From contig NZ_BSDI01000056.1 of assembly GCF_027923225.1 (NCBI RefSeq), forward strand, positions 1 to 64,000: a stretch of 64,000 nt of DNA, given 5' to 3'. Below, one piece after another: positions 16,145 to 25,022 of this stretch. The position numbers were made by a program, and so were the translations under genes. The DNA comes from Phytohabitans aurantiacus. Lineage in GTDB: Bacteria > Actinomycetota > Actinomycetes > Mycobacteriales > Micromonosporaceae. Numbering within the stretch: the stretch's first letter is position 1; each line of letters begins with the position of its first letter. The notes beneath the pieces were generated by a model. The model made no database searches. It worked only from the letters and a program-made list of their open reading frames with translations, and was not told where the DNA came from.

Positions 16145-18286
16145 GTGACCATGAGCGTGTTCGACCTTCCCGACCGGCTGTCCCACAAGGCCGACCCAGC
16201 GCTGATCGCCCGCGACGAGGAGCACTTCGCCGCCATCGCCGACAGTCTCGAACAGGTGACCGCCGAGCTGACCGAGCGCCTCGACACAGTGCGCAAGGCG
16301 CCCGCTGGCAAGGGCCGGCAGGCGGTGGACCGGGACCAGGAGGTACGCCGGCTGACCGCCCGCCTGCGCACCCTGCGCCGCTTCAGCGTCGACCTGTGCC
16401 TGGGCCGCGTGGTCGGCGCGGACGGCACCGATCCGGTCTACATCGGACGGCTCGGCCTGACCGACAGCTCAGGCCGCCGCCTGTTGCACGACTGGCGATC
16501 GCCCGCCGCGGCACCGTTCTTCGCCGCGACGCACGCCAACCCCATGGGCCTCGCGAGCCGCCGCCGGTACCGGTGGACGCGCGGGCGGATCGGCGACTAC
16601 TGGGACGAGGTGTTCACCCCGGACGGGTTCGAGGGAAACGCCGCGCTCGACGACCAGTCCGCGTTCATCGCCAGCCTGGGCGGCAACCGTTCAGCAAAAA
16701 TGCGCGACGTGCTGGGCACCATCCAGGCCGACCAGGACGCCATCATCCGGGCCGGGTCCAGCGGCGCGCTGGTCGTCGACGGCGGCCCCGGCACCGGTAA
16801 GACCGTGGTGGCACTGCACCGCACCGCGTACATGCTCTACTCCGACCCTCGCCTCGGTGAGCGCCGCGGCGGCGTACTGTTCGTCGGCCCGCACCAGCCC
16901 TACCTGGCCTACGTGTCCGACGTACTGCCCAGCCTCGGCGAGGAGGACGTGCAGATCTGCACCCTGCGCGACCTCGTCACCGAGGGTGCCGCCGCCGGTG
17001 TCGAGACCGACCCGGAGGTGGCCGCGCTGAAATCGTCGGCGGAGCTCGTCAAGGCGGTCGAGGCGGCGGTCAGGTTCTACGAGGAGCCCCCGACCACGGG
17101 GATGCGGGTCGCCACCGAGGAGTCCGACCTCTGGCTGAGCGCCGGCGACTGGGCCGAGGCGTTCGAGGCGGCCGAGCCCGGTGTCCCGCACAACGAGGCG
17201 CGCGACCACGTCTGGGAGGAACTGCTCAGGATCCTGATGGACAAGTACGACGGCGACGAGTCGGCTGACCTGCTGCGCCTGTCGCTGCTGCGCAACAAGG
17301 AACTGCGCACCGCCTTCAACCGCGCGTGGCCGGTGCTGGAGGCGGCGGACATCGTCGGCGACCTGTGGACGGTACCGGCTTATCTGCGCAAGTGTGCCCC
17401 CTGGCTCGCGCCCGACGAGGTCCGGAGGCTGCGGCGCGCGGACGCCCGCGCGTGGACGGTGTCCGACCTGCCGTACCTGGACGCGGCCCGGCAGCGCCTC
17501 GGCGATCCGGAGGTATCGAGGCGCCAGCACCGCCACGACGCCGCTCTGGCCGCCCAACGCTCCTACATGGACAGAGTCGTCGACGACCTGCTCGCGGCGC
17601 ACACCTTCGACGACGGCGAGGGTCTGCTGATCATGCTGCGCGGCGAGGACATGCGGCAGTCCCTTGTAGACGAGACGGCGTCGCCGGCCGTCGCGGCACC
17701 GGACCGGCTCGCCGGCCCGTTCGCGCACATCGTCGTCGACGAGGCTCAGGAGCTGACCGACGCCGAGTGGCAGATGCTGCTGCTGCGCTGCCCGTCGCGC
17801 AGCTTCACCATCGTCGGAGACCGCGCCCAGGCCAGGCACGGGTTCACGGAGTCGTGGCGGGAGCGGCTGGAGCGGATCGGGATCGACCGGATCACCATGG
17901 CGTCCCTGACCATCAACTACCGGACGCCGGCCGAGGTCATGGCGGAGGCCGAACCGGTCATCCGGGCCGTACTGCCCGACGCCAACGTGCCGACCTCCAT
18001 CCGCAGCGGCGGCATCCCCGTGACGCACGGATCGGTCGCCGACCTGGGCTCGATCCTCGACGCCTGGCTCGCCACGCACGCCGACGGGGTCGCCTGTGTC
18101 ATCGGCGATCCGGCGTTCCGGGAGACCCCGCGCGTGCGGTCGCTGACCCCGGAGCTGGCGAAGGGACTGGAGTTCGACTTGGTCGTCCTCGTCGACCCGC
18201 AGGCGTTCGGCGACGGTATCGAAGGGGCCGTCGACCGGTACGTCGCGATGACCCGGGCGACCCAGCGATTGGTCATACTCACCTGA
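16145..18286 (+). CDS. helR: RNA polymerase recycling motor ATPase HelR
   Basis: This 713-residue UvrD/PcrA-like superfamily 1 protein has an N-terminal coiled coil (residues ~15-80), Walker A GGPGTGKT (~213-220), motif II VVDEAQELTDAEW (~529), ASLTINYRTPAEVM, and motif VI YVAMTRATQRLVIL at the end. The opening SVFDLPDRLSHKADPALI is typical of HelR, a HelD relative. HelR is known to displace rifamycins from RNA polymerase and confer resistance. GTG 16145 has GAGGA 10 bp upstream; ATG 16151 is an alternative. It follows the efflux gene and overlaps the next gene by one base. Confidence 0.9.
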   Translation: MTMSVFDLPDRLSHKADPALIARDEEHFAAIADSLEQVTAELTERLDTVRKAPAGKGRQAVDRDQEVRRLTARLRTLRRFSVDLCLGRVVGADGTDPVYIGRLGLTDSSGRRLLHDWRSPAAAPFFAATHANPMGLASRRRYRWTRGRIGDYWDEVFTPDGFEGNAALDDQSAFIASLGGNRSAKMRDVLGTIQADQDAIIRAGSSGALVVDGGPGTGKTVVALHRTAYMLYSDPRLGERRGGVLFVGPHQPYLAYVSDVLPSLGEEDVQICTLRDLVTEGAAAGVETDPEVAALKSSAELVKAVEAAVRFYEEPPTTGMRVATEESDLWLSAGDWAEAFEAAEPGVPHNEARDHVWEELLRILMDKYDGDESADLLRLSLLRNKELRTAFNRAWPVLEAADIVGDLWTVPAYLRKCAPWLAPDEVRRLRRADARAWTVSDLPYLDAARQRLGDPEVSRRQHRHDAALAAQRSYMDRVVDDLLAAHTFDDGEGLLIMLRGEDMRQSLVDETASPAVAAPDRLAGPFAHIVVDEAQELTDAEWQMLLLRCPSRSFTIVGDRAQARHGFTESWRERLERIGIDRITMASLTINYRTPAEVMAEAEPVIRAVLPDANVPTSIRSGGIPVTHGSVADLGSILDAWLATHADGVACVIGDPAFRETPRVRSLTPELAKGLEFDLVVLVDPQAFGDGIEGAVDRYVAMTRATQRLVILT

Positions 18287-19011
18287 TGAGTTCGACCGTC
18301 GGGTTCTCCGCCTCGGCCGCGGCGAAGGACCTGGAGCGGCGCTGGGGGCTGACCCTGGTCTCGTTCCTGCCCGTCGAGTCGGCGGGGCCGCTCCTGCGGG
18401 TACGGGAGCGGCTCCGCCAGCTGGTCGAAGGGGCGGACGAGCCGGTGGCCGAGTTCTACGACGCCGAGCAGATGCACTGCACGCACCTGACCCTGACCCG
18501 CAGCAGCGCCTGGGGACCCGTGCGCGCCGCCGACTTCGTGAAGGCCGGCATCGACCCGCAGCTGCTGTGCGACATCGTCGCCCGCGAGACGGCGGCACTG
18601 GGCACGATCACGGTCACGCTCGACCGGTTGACCCTGGCCGACAACGGGTTCCAGCTGGTCGGCACGTGCGCCGACGAGGATTCGACGGTACGACGGCACA
18701 GGTTGCTGGAACGCCTCAACGCCCAGCTTCCCCGCTGTTTCAACCTGGGCCGGCGGGCCTGGGACACCGATCCGGCGCGACACGCCTTCGTCCACACGCG
18801 CCTGGGTTTCATGAAGCGCCCCCGGCCCGGGTACGAGACGCTGGTGGCCGAGACGGCGAGGCTGCCCCTCGATCCGATCACGCTCAGCTTCGACGAGGTT
18901 ACGCTGGTTCACCACCGCTACCGGTCGCTGCGCGGGCCGCACGCCGGGGCGGCCCGGTTCCCGCTGAGCGGCGGTGCGGCGCCGCCGGTCGCGGCGCTCA
19001 ACCTGTTGTAA
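18286..19011 (+). CDS. 2H-phosphoesterase-like (LigT/2'-5' ligase-type) protein
   Basis: The protein has 241 residues. MHCTHLTLTR near residue 65 looks like the first HxT motif of 2H phosphoesterases. The end LSFDEVTLVHHRYRSLRG resembles the C-terminal strand that precedes the second motif in LigT-like proteins, though the second HxT is not canonical. The fold call is therefore tentative. The start ATG 18286 overlaps the helR stop (TGATG), so it is translated with HelR. A nucleotide or RNA role next to an RNA polymerase rescue factor is plausible but inferred. Confidence 0.5.
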   Translation: MSSTVGFSASAAAKDLERRWGLTLVSFLPVESAGPLLRVRERLRQLVEGADEPVAEFYDAEQMHCTHLTLTRSSAWGPVRAADFVKAGIDPQLLCDIVARETAALGTITVTLDRLTLADNGFQLVGTCADEDSTVRRHRLLERLNAQLPRCFNLGRRAWDTDPARHAFVHTRLGFMKRPRPGYETLVAETARLPLDPITLSFDEVTLVHHRYRSLRGPHAGAARFPLSGGAAPPVAALNLL

Positions 19012-19052
19012 TAGCGGGTCGAAAAAGTGACGGGCGCTACAGGGAGGCGTGG

Positions 19053-20432
19053 ATGGGCGACCGGCTGATCTTTCAGCTCGGCACCAACAACTGGCAACGC
19101 GGTGGGGAGTTCGCACCGGGATCGGGAATCCTGCACGAGGCGCACCACCACGCGTACGACGCGCTGCCCGGCTGGCGGTGTTACTCGATGTACCCGTCCC
19201 GGCGGCAGCGTTTCCAGGACGAGGACGTACACGTCTTCGAGCTCGACCACGACATCCCCATCTGCGAATCCGTCTCCCCGGTCAGCAGCTACCGCTGGCA
19301 CGGCATGAGCGAGTCCGAGGTGGCCGCGTACCGCCAGCGGCTGACCGACGAGGTCGCGACCTGGATGGACGAGATCGAGGAACGCACCGGTGACCGCTTC
19401 GAGCTGGCGATCGCGCACCACGCCTTCATGAACCCGGTGGTGATGCGCGACGTGATCCGGCGCCGCGCCGAGGCGGGCAAGGGCACGATGCCGCTGCTCT
19501 GCTTCACCCACGGCACCGAGCTGAAGATGTACGCCAACGAGCTGCGCGGCGACCAGCCCGACGAGTTCCCGATGCGCTTCCTGCCGTTCATGAAGGACGA
19601 GAAGGTCTTCGACTACGCCGACCCGGCACACGGCGTCGACGTGGTCGCGGCCATCTCGGCCGAGCAGGTCGAGGCGTTTCTGGGGGTGTTCCCGGAGTTC
19701 CCGCGCGAGCGCGTGGTGCTCTCCCACAACGGCTACAACCAGGACGTGTTCCGCCGGCTGACCGAGCCCACCAACGTGTACGCCGATCGCGCCAACGTGC
19801 TGTCCGGCTTCATGACCCAGCCGCCCGAGGGCAGCGACCGCAAGCCCGAACCGGTGGTGCCCGCGGGCGGGTTCGACGCGGTCGTGGCGTTCTGCGGCAA
19901 GTTCGCCGACTGGAAGCGGCTCGACGCCCTGCTCCACGCCGCGGCCATCTACGAGCAGCACGAGCTGCGCATCCTCACCCTCGTGATCGGCTCGGGACCG
20001 GTCGAGGCGCAGGTCCAGATGCACGACCTCGCCGCCGACCTCGGCCTCCGGCGCACCTACTTCCTGGGCCCGCGGCAGCAGGACGAGCTCGCGGTACTGT
20101 TCAACTGCGCCGACGTCGGCTGCTTCCCCTCCTACCGCGAGCCCTTCGGCCTGGTCTTCATCGAGTGCATGGCCTGCGGCACGCCCGTGATCGGCGCCGA
20201 CTCCGGCGGCCCGCGCGACTTCGTGACCCCCGAGGTCGGCGTGCTCGTGCCGGAGACCGACAACCGGCAGGAGCTCGCGGCGTCGCTCGCCGCCGCCGTG
20301 GTCCGCGCCGTCGAGGAGAACTGGAAGGGCTCCAAGGGCGCGGTCGCCGAGGCGTACGCCACCGAGAACTTCAGCGTGGTCAGCCAGGTCTCCAAGCTGC
20401 TCGACGAGATCGGCCGCCTGACCGCTCGTTAA
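19053..20432 (+). CDS. GT4-type glycosyltransferase
   Basis: This 459-residue GT-B enzyme has a clear Leloir C-terminal domain. VVAFCGKFADWKRLDALLHA marks the sugar-nucleotide domain, followed by YFLGPRQQDELAVLFNCADV and the EPFGLVFIECMACGTPVIG motif with its ExxxxxxxE pair (~residue 362). The N-terminal half is unusual, rich in His and aromatic residues (FAPGSGILHEAHHHAYDALP). A GGGAGG ribosome site sits 4 bp upstream of ATG 19053. It lies 41 bp after the 2H-like gene and may be part of the same transcript. The acceptor is unknown; drug glycosylation would be a guess. Confidence 0.82.
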   Translation: MGDRLIFQLGTNNWQRGGEFAPGSGILHEAHHHAYDALPGWRCYSMYPSRRQRFQDEDVHVFELDHDIPICESVSPVSSYRWHGMSESEVAAYRQRLTDEVATWMDEIEERTGDRFELAIAHHAFMNPVVMRDVIRRRAEAGKGTMPLLCFTHGTELKMYANELRGDQPDEFPMRFLPFMKDEKVFDYADPAHGVDVVAAISAEQVEAFLGVFPEFPRERVVLSHNGYNQDVFRRLTEPTNVYADRANVLSGFMTQPPEGSDRKPEPVVPAGGFDAVVAFCGKFADWKRLDALLHAAAIYEQHELRILTLVIGSGPVEAQVQMHDLAADLGLRRTYFLGPRQQDELAVLFNCADVGCFPSYREPFGLVFIECMACGTPVIGADSGGPRDFVTPEVGVLVPETDNRQELAASLAAAVVRAVEENWKGSKGAVAEAYATENFSVVSQVSKLLDEIGRLTAR

Positions 20433-20471
20433 TCACTTGTCGATCCGCTCGCGCACGCCGATCATTGCGCC

Positions 20472-21131
20472 ATGGCGTGCGCGAGCGAGCTTGCCGGCGA
20501 AGCGCTCGATGGTCGTTTGGGCGGCAACGCCGCCTCGCTCCTGGCGACGAGACGCGCCCTGGCGAAGGCCGAGTCCGCCCTGGCCGTGGTGCTCGTCGAG
20601 GGCATCAGCGACCAGATCGCCCTGGAAACGGCAGCGGCCTGCCTCGGCCGTGATCTGGACGCGGAACGGGTCGTCGTCGTGCCGATCGGCGGCGCGCACG
20701 CGATCGGCCGCTTCCTGGCGAGGTTCGGCCCGCTGGGCACCGGCTTGCGCCTCGCCGGCCTGTGCGACCTGCGCGAAGAGGAGATCTTCCGCCGCGGCCT
20801 GGACGCCGCCGGGGTCGGCTCGCCCCGCACCCGCGCCGACATGGAGCACCTCGGCTTCTACGTCTGCGTCGACGACCTCGAAGACGAGCTGATCCGCGCC
20901 ATGGGCACCGCCGACGTGGAAGCACTCTTCGAAGCCCACGGCGACCTGCGAGCGTTCCGCTCGTTCCAGACCCAACCCGCCTGGCGCGGCCGCGAGCCCG
21001 GCGCGCAACTGTGGCGTTTCCTGCGCAGCAGCTCCCGCCGCAACCTGCGCTACGCGCGCCTGCTGGTCGAGGCAACGACCCGCCAAAACGCCCTACCCCG
21101 CCCCCTAGACGCGCTCCTCACCGCCGTCTAA
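20472..21131 (+). CDS. Stand-alone TOPRIM-domain protein (OLD-nuclease-like)
   Basis: The 219 residues hold a TOPRIM fold as found at the C terminus of OLD-family nucleases. VVLVEGISDQIALE (Glu near residue 42) is the metal-binding first motif, and LAGLCDLREEEIF (~98) gives the second acidic pair. The C-terminal half contains an acidic VCVDDLEDELIRAMG. The ATPase domain of OLD proteins is missing and no neighbour supplies one. It could be a nicking or processing nuclease, or an orphan remnant. It is 39 bp after the glycosyltransferase and is followed by a half repeat and a long hairpin. Confidence 0.72.
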   Translation: MACASELAGEALDGRLGGNAASLLATRRALAKAESALAVVLVEGISDQIALETAAACLGRDLDAERVVVVPIGGAHAIGRFLARFGPLGTGLRLAGLCDLREEEIFRRGLDAAGVGSPRTRADMEHLGFYVCVDDLEDELIRAMGTADVEALFEAHGDLRAFRSFQTQPAWRGREPGAQLWRFLRSSSRRNLRYARLLVEATTRQNALPRPLDALLTAV

Positions 21132-21147
21132 AAACCTTCCAAGATTC

Positions 21148-21206
21148 GAGCTACCGCGACGCCCGCCGCGCGCAAGACCGCTGCTCCCGCGGCCTCAGGG
21201 TCCGCG
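21148..21206. repeat. Half copy (single arm) of the dispersed repeat
   Basis: It begins GAGCTACCGCGACG and contains GCTGCTCCCGCGGCCTC, matching one arm of the elements at 491 and 47430. It is located between two convergent genes, 17 bp after the TOPRIM gene stop. Confidence 0.7.
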
Positions 21207-21262
21207 CATCCACACCCACCCGCCGACCGCGCGGCACGGCGTGTCGCCACGCCCGGTGCGCC

Positions 21263-21319
21263 GATCAAGGGCGAACGCACGTGGTTGGATCTCTTTTCCG
21301 CGTGTATTCGCCCTTGATC
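21263..21319. terminator. Bidirectional hairpin between convergent genes
   Basis: A 22-bp inverted repeat (arms 21263-21284 and 21298-21319, 19 matches) has a perfect outer part GATCAAGGGCGAA / TTCGCCCTTGATC and a 13-base loop. No U-tract is present, as usual for actinomycete terminators. It separates the TOPRIM gene from the GH51 gene. A G-rich tract follows at ~21373-21430. Confidence 0.6.
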
Positions 21320-21406
21320 CATGCGATTGGCCTTGATCGACGGCAAGGGCTCGGACGGGGTGAGCGGCGCGGCGTGGGGGAGGGCTAGCTCGTGGGGGGG
21401 GTGGGG

Positions 21407-22921
21407 TTAGCTCGTGGGGGGTGGGGCTAGGCGGAGCATGGTCCAGGAGGCGGGCGGGAGCAGGAGCTCGGCGCGGCCGTCGGCGACTGTCGCGGTCGTG
21501 TTTGGACGGGGAACCACGGCGTCGGGGTGGTCGGCGGTGTTGACGCGGTAGGCGTCTGGGTCGGACAGGGTTACGCACTCGACGATGCGGGCGTCGCCAA
21601 GCGTGCGCGCGTCGACCGCGAGGGTCATCGCCTCGGCCGGTGAGCGGTTGACGGCGAACACCGACGCCTGCCCATCATCGTCCACTGTGGCCACCGCGTC
21701 GAGGATCGGCACGTCGCCGTAGCGGCGGGTCTTCTGGCTGGGTGAGGCTGGCTGTACCCGCAGGACCTCGCCGGCCGCGTACCGGGAGGTCAGGGCGAAC
21801 GGGTGGAAGGCCGCCTGCCGCCACGCCCGTCCCCCGGGCTCGGTCATGATCGGGGCGATGACGTTGACCAGTTGGGCGAGCGACGCGGCGTGTACCCGGT
21901 CGCTGTGGCGCAGCAGGCTGATCAGCAGGCCGCCGATGGTGACCGCGTCGAGCACCGAGTACTGGTCCTCCAGCAGCCGCGGTGCCACGGGCCAGGAGTC
22001 GGTGGGCAGCTCGGCGGCCAGGCGTGACTGGTACCAGACGTTCCACTCGTCGAAGGAGATGTTGATCCGCTTCTGCTTCTTGCCCTTCTCCCGCACCAGG
22101 TCAGCGGCGGCGACCACCGAGCCGATGAAGTAATCCATGTCGACGGCGGAGGCGAGGAAGCTCGCCTTGTCACCGTCGTGCTCCTCGTAGTAGGCGTGCG
22201 CCGAGATGTAGTCGACCTCGTCGTAGGTCTCCCCCAGCACCGTCTGCTCCCAGGCGCCGAAGGTGGGCATGCTGGAGCTGGAGCTGCCGCAGACCACGAG
22301 TTCGAGCTTCGGATCCACCATCCGCATGGCGCGGGCGGTCTGTGCGGCGAGCCGGCCGTACTCGGCGGCGCTGCGGTGCCCGACCTGCCAGGGCCCGTCC
22401 ATCTCGTTGCCCAGGCACCACATTCGCACGTTGTGCGGGTTCTTCGCGCCGTGTTCGCGGCGCAGGTCGGACAGGCGAGTTCCGGACTCGATGTTGCAGT
22501 ATTCGAGCAGGTCCACCGCCTCCTGGATGCCGCGGGTGCCGAGGTTGACCGCGAGCATCGGCTCGACACCGGCCAGGCGGCACCAGCGCATGAACTCGTC
22601 GACGCCGACGGTGTTGGGTTCGGTGCTGTGCCACGCGAGGTCGAGCCGCGCCGGGCGCCGCGCCACCGGTCCGATGCCGTCCTCCCACCGGTACGCGGAG
22701 ACGAAGTTGCCACCGGGGTACCGGATCGTGGAGACGCCCAACTCCCGCACCAGGTCCAGGACGTCGCTGCGGAAGCCGTCGGCGTCGGCGGTGGGGTGGC
22801 CGGGTTCGTAGATTCCGGTGTAGACACAGCGGCCGAGGTGCTCCACAAAGGAGCCGAAGAGCCGGCGGCGCACCGGCGCCACGCGCGCCTCGGGGTCGAG
22901 GGTGACGAATCCCTTGAGCAT
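21407..22921 (-). CDS. GH51 alpha-L-arabinofuranosidase
   Basis: This 504-residue intracellular enzyme (no signal peptide) removes terminal alpha-L-arabinofuranose from arabino-oligosaccharides. The (beta/alpha)8 barrel carries YPGGNFVSAYRWEDGIGP near the N terminus. The acid/base Glu173 is in GNEMDGPW and the nucleophile Glu292 in SFDEWNVWY, both intact. A C-terminal beta-sandwich closes the protein. GGGAG lies 7 bp before ATG 22921. It is the last gene of the ABC-GH1-GH51 operon, two bases after the GH1 stop, and should degrade what the ABC importer brings in. Confidence 0.92.
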   Translation of the reverse strand: MLKGFVTLDPEARVAPVRRRLFGSFVEHLGRCVYTGIYEPGHPTADADGFRSDVLDLVRELGVSTIRYPGGNFVSAYRWEDGIGPVARRPARLDLAWHSTEPNTVGVDEFMRWCRLAGVEPMLAVNLGTRGIQEAVDLLEYCNIESGTRLSDLRREHGAKNPHNVRMWCLGNEMDGPWQVGHRSAAEYGRLAAQTARAMRMVDPKLELVVCGSSSSSMPTFGAWEQTVLGETYDEVDYISAHAYYEEHDGDKASFLASAVDMDYFIGSVVAAADLVREKGKKQKRINISFDEWNVWYQSRLAAELPTDSWPVAPRLLEDQYSVLDAVTIGGLLISLLRHSDRVHAASLAQLVNVIAPIMTEPGGRAWRQAAFHPFALTSRYAAGEVLRVQPASPSQKTRRYGDVPILDAVATVDDDGQASVFAVNRSPAEAMTLAVDARTLGDARIVECVTLSDPDAYRVNTADHPDAVVPRPNTTATVADGRAELLLPPASWTMLRLAPPPTS

Positions 22922-22923
22922 GA

Positions 22924-24153
22924 TCAAACTCCCTGCGAACCAGACGTGGCGTGGTGGTGGAACCGGTCGGCGACCGGGTTGCGCAGGCGCCGCAGCGTGC
23001 CCTCTTCCAGGTCGAAAAGGCCCATGGCGAGGCGATGGTCGAGCGCCGGGCCGGTGGCGTGCCGGTACGTCCACTCGATCATGTCGAACAGCGGCCACCA
23101 GGTGTATCCGATGACGTCGACGCCGCTGTCGCGAAGCCCGTGCACCGCCGCGACCGAGGCGTCGAGCCAGTCCAGCCGCTCCCGCACGGTGCCGGTCCAG
23201 GCGGTCTCGGTGAGAAACACCGGCCGGCCGTATCGTTGTGCGTACGCGGTCAGCACGTCGACCAGGCCCTCGGTCCAGGCGTTGACGCGCGGGCGCAGGT
23301 CGAAGGGGCCACCGTCCTGTGTGGAGCCCGCCTCGACCACTTCTGTCGAGTGCATCGGGTAGTAGTTGACGCCCATGACGTCGGGCTGGACGGCGTGTTC
23401 GTGTGCCCACCGTAAGTCTTCGTCGGTGAACCCGTGCGCGCGCAGGTGCCCGGCCAGCGGATGCCGGTCGTCGAGGCGGCCGGTCACCAGATCCTGCACC
23501 ACGTATGCCCGCTCCCGAAGGAAGGGCACCTTGTCGCTGTCGCCGGTGAACCGGAACGACGCCTCGACGTGTACGAAGCTGGCGTGCTCGCCCGCGACGT
23601 CGGCGATGGCCCGCTGGGTAAGAGAGATGCCGCGGCTGATGGCGCGCAGCAGGGTCACGAATCCCTCGTTGCCCTTGCGGTACGGCGGCCAGTAGGCGTA
23701 CTCACCGCAGTAGAGGACGTTCAGCAGGGGCTCGTTGAGGGGCGTGAAGGCGTTGAGCCGCCCGGGATAGCGCTCCGCGACCCGCGCGCCATACTCGGCG
23801 ACCAGCTTCGGGTAGTCGGGGTGCGCGAACTGCTCCTCCAACCACAGTGGAGTGCCGTAGTGCATGAGGTCGACGATCGGCTCCAGCTCTACTTCGGACA
23901 GCCGGTCGACGACCCGGTCCAGCCAGCTCCAGTCCCAGCGGTCGCGGGCCGGCTGGATCCGGTACCAGGGAATCCCCCAGCGGACCATGCTGGCGCCGGC
24001 GGCGCTGGCCGCTCCGAAGTCCTCATGCCAGTGCTCGTAGTGCCCGGTCAGTTCGTACTCGTCGAGCGCCCGCTCCCCCGGCCGGGTCTGCGGGATGAAC
24101 GTGTCCTCGAAGCCGATGGCGAAGTGCAGCTTGTTCTGTTCGTACCAACGCAT
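22924..24153 (-). CDS. GH1 family glycosidase (beta-glucosidase/galactosidase type)
   Basis: This 409-residue retaining glycosidase has acid/base Glu141 in FTPLNEPLLN and nucleophile Glu316 in VFLTETAW; WWPLFDMIEW lies near the end. It has no signal peptide, so it acts in the cytoplasm. Family members hydrolyse beta-glucosides, galactosides or related sugars. In an arabinan operon a role on galactan or arabinogalactan side chains is possible but unproven. The start ATG 24153 is preceded by a 15-bp tandem repeat. The gene lies between the inner-membrane permease gene and the GH51 gene on the same strand. Confidence 0.85.
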   Translation of the reverse strand: MRWYEQNKLHFAIGFEDTFIPQTRPGERALDEYELTGHYEHWHEDFGAASAAGASMVRWGIPWYRIQPARDRWDWSWLDRVVDRLSEVELEPIVDLMHYGTPLWLEEQFAHPDYPKLVAEYGARVAERYPGRLNAFTPLNEPLLNVLYCGEYAYWPPYRKGNEGFVTLLRAISRGISLTQRAIADVAGEHASFVHVEASFRFTGDSDKVPFLRERAYVVQDLVTGRLDDRHPLAGHLRAHGFTDEDLRWAHEHAVQPDVMGVNYYPMHSTEVVEAGSTQDGGPFDLRPRVNAWTEGLVDVLTAYAQRYGRPVFLTETAWTGTVRERLDWLDASVAAVHGLRDSGVDVIGYTWWPLFDMIEWTYRHATGPALDHRLAMGLFDLEEGTLRRLRNPVADRFHHHATSGSQGV

Positions 24154-24166
24154 TGTGCCCGTCCCC

Positions 24167-24210
24167 GTCACTTTCAGCCCTGTCACTTTCAGCCCTGTCA
24201 CTTCAGCCCG
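24167..24210. repeat. 15-bp tandem repeat at a permease gene end
   Basis: GTCACTTTCAGCCCT occurs at 24167-24181 and 24182-24196, with a third degenerate unit at 24197-24210. The unit nearest the permease contains its stop codon, so the array has duplicated the end of that gene into the spacer before the GH1 start. Confidence 0.75.
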
Positions 24211-25022
24211 GTGGTGGCGATGCCTTCGATGAACCTGCGCTGCACCAGCGCGAACGCCGCCACCATCGGCAGCAGCGCGAGAATGGCGCCGGCCATCAGC
24301 AGCCCGTACTCGGCGCTGTGCTGGCCCTTGAACAGGGCGAGCCCGGCGGACAGCGTGCGCATGTTCTCGTCGGTCGTCACGATGAGCGGCCACAGCAGGT
24401 CGTTCCAGTTGTAGAGCAGGTTGAACAGTCCCAGCGTCAGCACGGCGGGCCACGCGAGCGGCATCATGATGCGGCGCCAGATGCCGAACTCGGAGAACCC
24501 GTCGATGCGCCCGGCGTCTTCGAGGTCGCGCGGCAGGGACAGGAAGAACTGGCGCATGAAGAAGATGCCGAAGGCGTCGGCGACGCGCGGCACGATGAGC
24601 CCCTGGTACGTGTTGATCCAGCCGAGGTCGTTGAGGAGCTGGAATACCGGGATCAGCGTCACCTGGATGGGCAGCATCAGGGTGACCAGTACGACGACGA
24701 ACAGCGGGCCGCGACCGGGAAAGGTGAACCGGGCGAACGCGTAGCCGGCCATCGAGTCCAGGAGCACCGACACCACCGTGATGATGCCCGCGTAGACGAC
24801 GGTGTTGAGGAACTGCCGGCCGAACGGGATGCGCTGCCACACCTCGCGGTAGTTGTCCCACGTGATGTGCTCGGGCCACAGCGTCTGCGGGTTGGCCAGC
24901 AGGTCGCCCTGAGTGCGCAGCGAGGCGCTGAGCATCCACAGGAACGGCAGCAGGAAGGCCAGCGACAGCAGCGCCAGCACGGCGACGGAGGCGAAGGTCC
25001 TGATTGGACGTGAAATGGTCAT
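24198..25022 (-). CDS. Carbohydrate ABC transporter permease (MalG type)
   Basis: This 274-residue protein has six membrane helices and the EAA loop (LPRDLEDAGRIDGFSEFGIW) that docks the ATPase. It is the second permease of a CUT1 sugar importer and pairs with the gene upstream, whose stop it overlaps by one base (TGATG). No ATPase gene is in the operon. CUT1 systems in actinomycetes commonly share one MsiK-type ATPase encoded elsewhere. Context points to arabino-oligosaccharide uptake. Confidence 0.9.
   Translation of the reverse strand: MTISRPIRTFASVAVLALLSLAFLLPFLWMLSASLRTQGDLLANPQTLWPEHITWDNYREVWQRIPFGRQFLNTVVYAGIITVVSVLLDSMAGYAFARFTFPGRGPLFVVVLVTLMLPIQVTLIPVFQLLNDLGWINTYQGLIVPRVADAFGIFFMRQFFLSLPRDLEDAGRIDGFSEFGIWRRIMMPLAWPAVLTLGLFNLLYNWNDLLWPLIVTTDENMRTLSAGLALFKGQHSAEYGLLMAGAILALLPMVAAFALVQRRFIEGIATTGLK

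Noticed and set aside
19053..20432. Rifamycin glycosyltransferase (rgt)
   Set aside because: Rgt is a GT1-type enzyme; this one has the GT4 EPFGLVFIE motif and a different N-terminal half.
21373..21430. G-rich tract (runs of G with GGGGTTAGCTCGTGG units) as a G-quadruplex regulator
   Set aside because: It lies at the 3' end of the GH51 gene and its downstream gap with no start nearby; runs of G are expected by chance at this GC level.
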